Source: Clostridiaceae bacterium (GTDB taxonomy: Bacteria > Bacillota > Clostridia > Oscillospirales > Acutalibacteraceae). Taken from it: 34,346 nucleotides of DNA. The stretch is taken from contig CAJGCX010000005.1 of NCBI GenBank assembly GCA_904501895.1, forward strand, positions 1 to 34,346, given 5' to 3'. Under the pieces are notes generated by a model that saw nothing but the letters and a program-made list of their open reading frames with translations, was not told where the DNA came from and ran no database searches. A program made the translations under genes and the position numbers. Below, piece after piece: positions 33,838 to 34,346 of this stretch; within the stretch, counting starts at the first letter, position 1, and each line of letters begins with the position of its first letter.

Positions 33838-34174
33838 CAATACAAATCCTTTCTAAAAAATAGTTAAAGAAAAAGGTGAATTACTGTAATTTCAATAAAA
33901 ATGGCTTTATTTAGCCTTTTACCTCTTTGTAGGTGTAGTAACTCATTTTCATACATAATACATTTTAACACACTTTTAAAAGAAATTCAATGGAAAATAT
34001 AATAAATATACATATTTATATATATAATAAATTGGTAAAATTTTTTTATAAAAAAAATAAAAATAAAAAATTTTAAAACTAAAAAATCAACAAATAACAC
34101 AATATCTTGTTGAAAAAGTTTGAAAAAGATAAAAATAACAAAAGATGTTGAAAATTTCACTAAAATTTTTTTAG
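33838..34174. other. dnaA-rpmH intergenic region, probable oriC with AT-rich unwinding stretch
   Basis: This gene-free segment is extremely AT-rich between about 33990 and 34175, with A and T tracts suited to a duplex-unwinding element. Two further TGTYGAAAA 9-mers lie at 34108-34116 and 34146-34154, in the same orientation as the three in the dnaA-dnaN gap. The position between rpmH and dnaA is the usual Firmicutes origin. Short open frames here are compositional noise. Confidence 0.6.
33962..33990 (-). promoter_or_regulatory. Promoter of dnaA
   Basis: On the minus strand TTGAAT (33985-33990), a 17-bp spacer and TAAAAT (33962-33967). This leaves a leader of about 120 nt before dnaA. Confidence 0.6.
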
Positions 34175-34203
34175 TTGACAAGTTGACAAAATTTTTATAT
34201 AAT
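34175..34203 (+). promoter_or_regulatory. Promoter of rpmH
   Basis: Consensus TTGACA (34175-34180), a 17-bp spacer and TATAAT (34198-34203). A second TTGACA at 34183-34188 has too short a spacer. This is the only fully consensus promoter that I noticed in the window, as expected for a ribosomal protein gene. Confidence 0.85.
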
Positions 34204-34260
34204 GACTACTCGCAGATATTTTTACAATGTGTGACTAAATAATGAAACGGAGGAGTAAAA

Positions 34261-34346
34261 ATGAAGAGAACTTATCAGCCAAAGAAGCGTCATCGCAAGA
34301 TGGAGCACGGCTTCCGTAAGAGAATGTCTGACAGAAACGGCAGAAA
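34261..34346 (+). CDS. rpmH: Ribosomal protein bL34, 5' part
   Basis: The first 28 codons are present and the window edge cuts the gene. The sequence begins MKRTYQPKKRHRK and continues HGFRKRMSDRNGR, the standard start of the 44-residue L34. CGGAGGAG lies upstream at a proper distance. It diverges from dnaA, as in most bacteria with an rpmH-dnaA origin. Confidence 0.97.
   Translation, partial: MKRTYQPKKRHRKMEHGFRKRMSDRNGR

Noticed and set aside
33987..34181. Small minus-strand open frame between dnaA and rpmH
   Set aside because: It consists of Phe/Ile/Lys-rich noise from the AT-rich origin, with no ribosome site, and overlaps the dnaA promoter.

Overview
The window looks like a chromosomal origin region from an AT-rich, Gram-positive member of the Clostridia, probably an Oscillospirales/Ruminococcaceae-type gut bacterium. 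That placement is inferred from gene content and order, not from a search. The right end carries the conserved cluster rpmH (cut by the window edge, + strand) and, divergently on the minus strand, dnaA - dnaN - S4-domain protein - recF - remB-like - gyrB - gyrA. The same minus-strand run continues through an LCP-family cell-wall protein, a CPBP membrane protease, tadA, mnmE and an Mrp-type P-loop ATPase.

Layout from left to right. 1-180: a composite palindromic repeat and a terminator. 180-1751 (-): membrane-anchored metallophosphoesterase. 1951-5330 (+): FHA protein, SEDS glycosyltransferase and class B PBP, a wall elongation/septation operon. 5482-6042 (+): lipoprotein with a Tyr-Asp repeat and an EF-hand-like loop. 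6139-6960 (-): VanY-like D,D-carboxypeptidase with altered active-site residues. 7118-9551 (+): membrane M28 peptidase and a lipoprotein. 9552-10087: a gene-free mosaic of short repeats. 10088-12151 (+): secreted LCAT-like alpha/beta hydrolase with a C-terminal anchor. 12379-13047 (+): rpe, whose 3' end overlaps a convergent mecA-like gene. 13638-17447 (+): four genes encoding an Rnf/Nqr-like membrane trio (D-, E- and A-type) and a DUF4015 putative glycosidase. 17529-18567 (+): efp and a Cys/Asp-rich CD1247-like protein. 18755-20068 (+): two membrane proteins. 20125-33837 (-): the origin-linked run.

The most interesting system is the Rnf-like trio. It has the RnfD, RnfE and RnfA membrane folds but no neighbouring RnfB, RnfC or RnfG. 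Three of the four cysteines that hold the buried iron-sulfur cluster in Rnf/Nqr are replaced, and I see no FMN-attachment Thr motif in the D-like subunit. This suggests a repurposed, possibly non-redox membrane complex. Other notable points: a VanY homologue that has lost both a zinc His and the catalytic Glu; five copies of a variant DnaA-box-like 9-mer flanking dnaA, paired with substitutions in the DnaA DNA-recognition helix; a family of composite intergenic repeats with conserved module order; and a long block of genes (1951-20068, mostly + strand) transcribed towards the origin, against the replication fork.

Most promoters I could find fit a TTGACA-17-TAAAAT-like housekeeping pattern. 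Intrinsic terminators sit between convergent or successive units.
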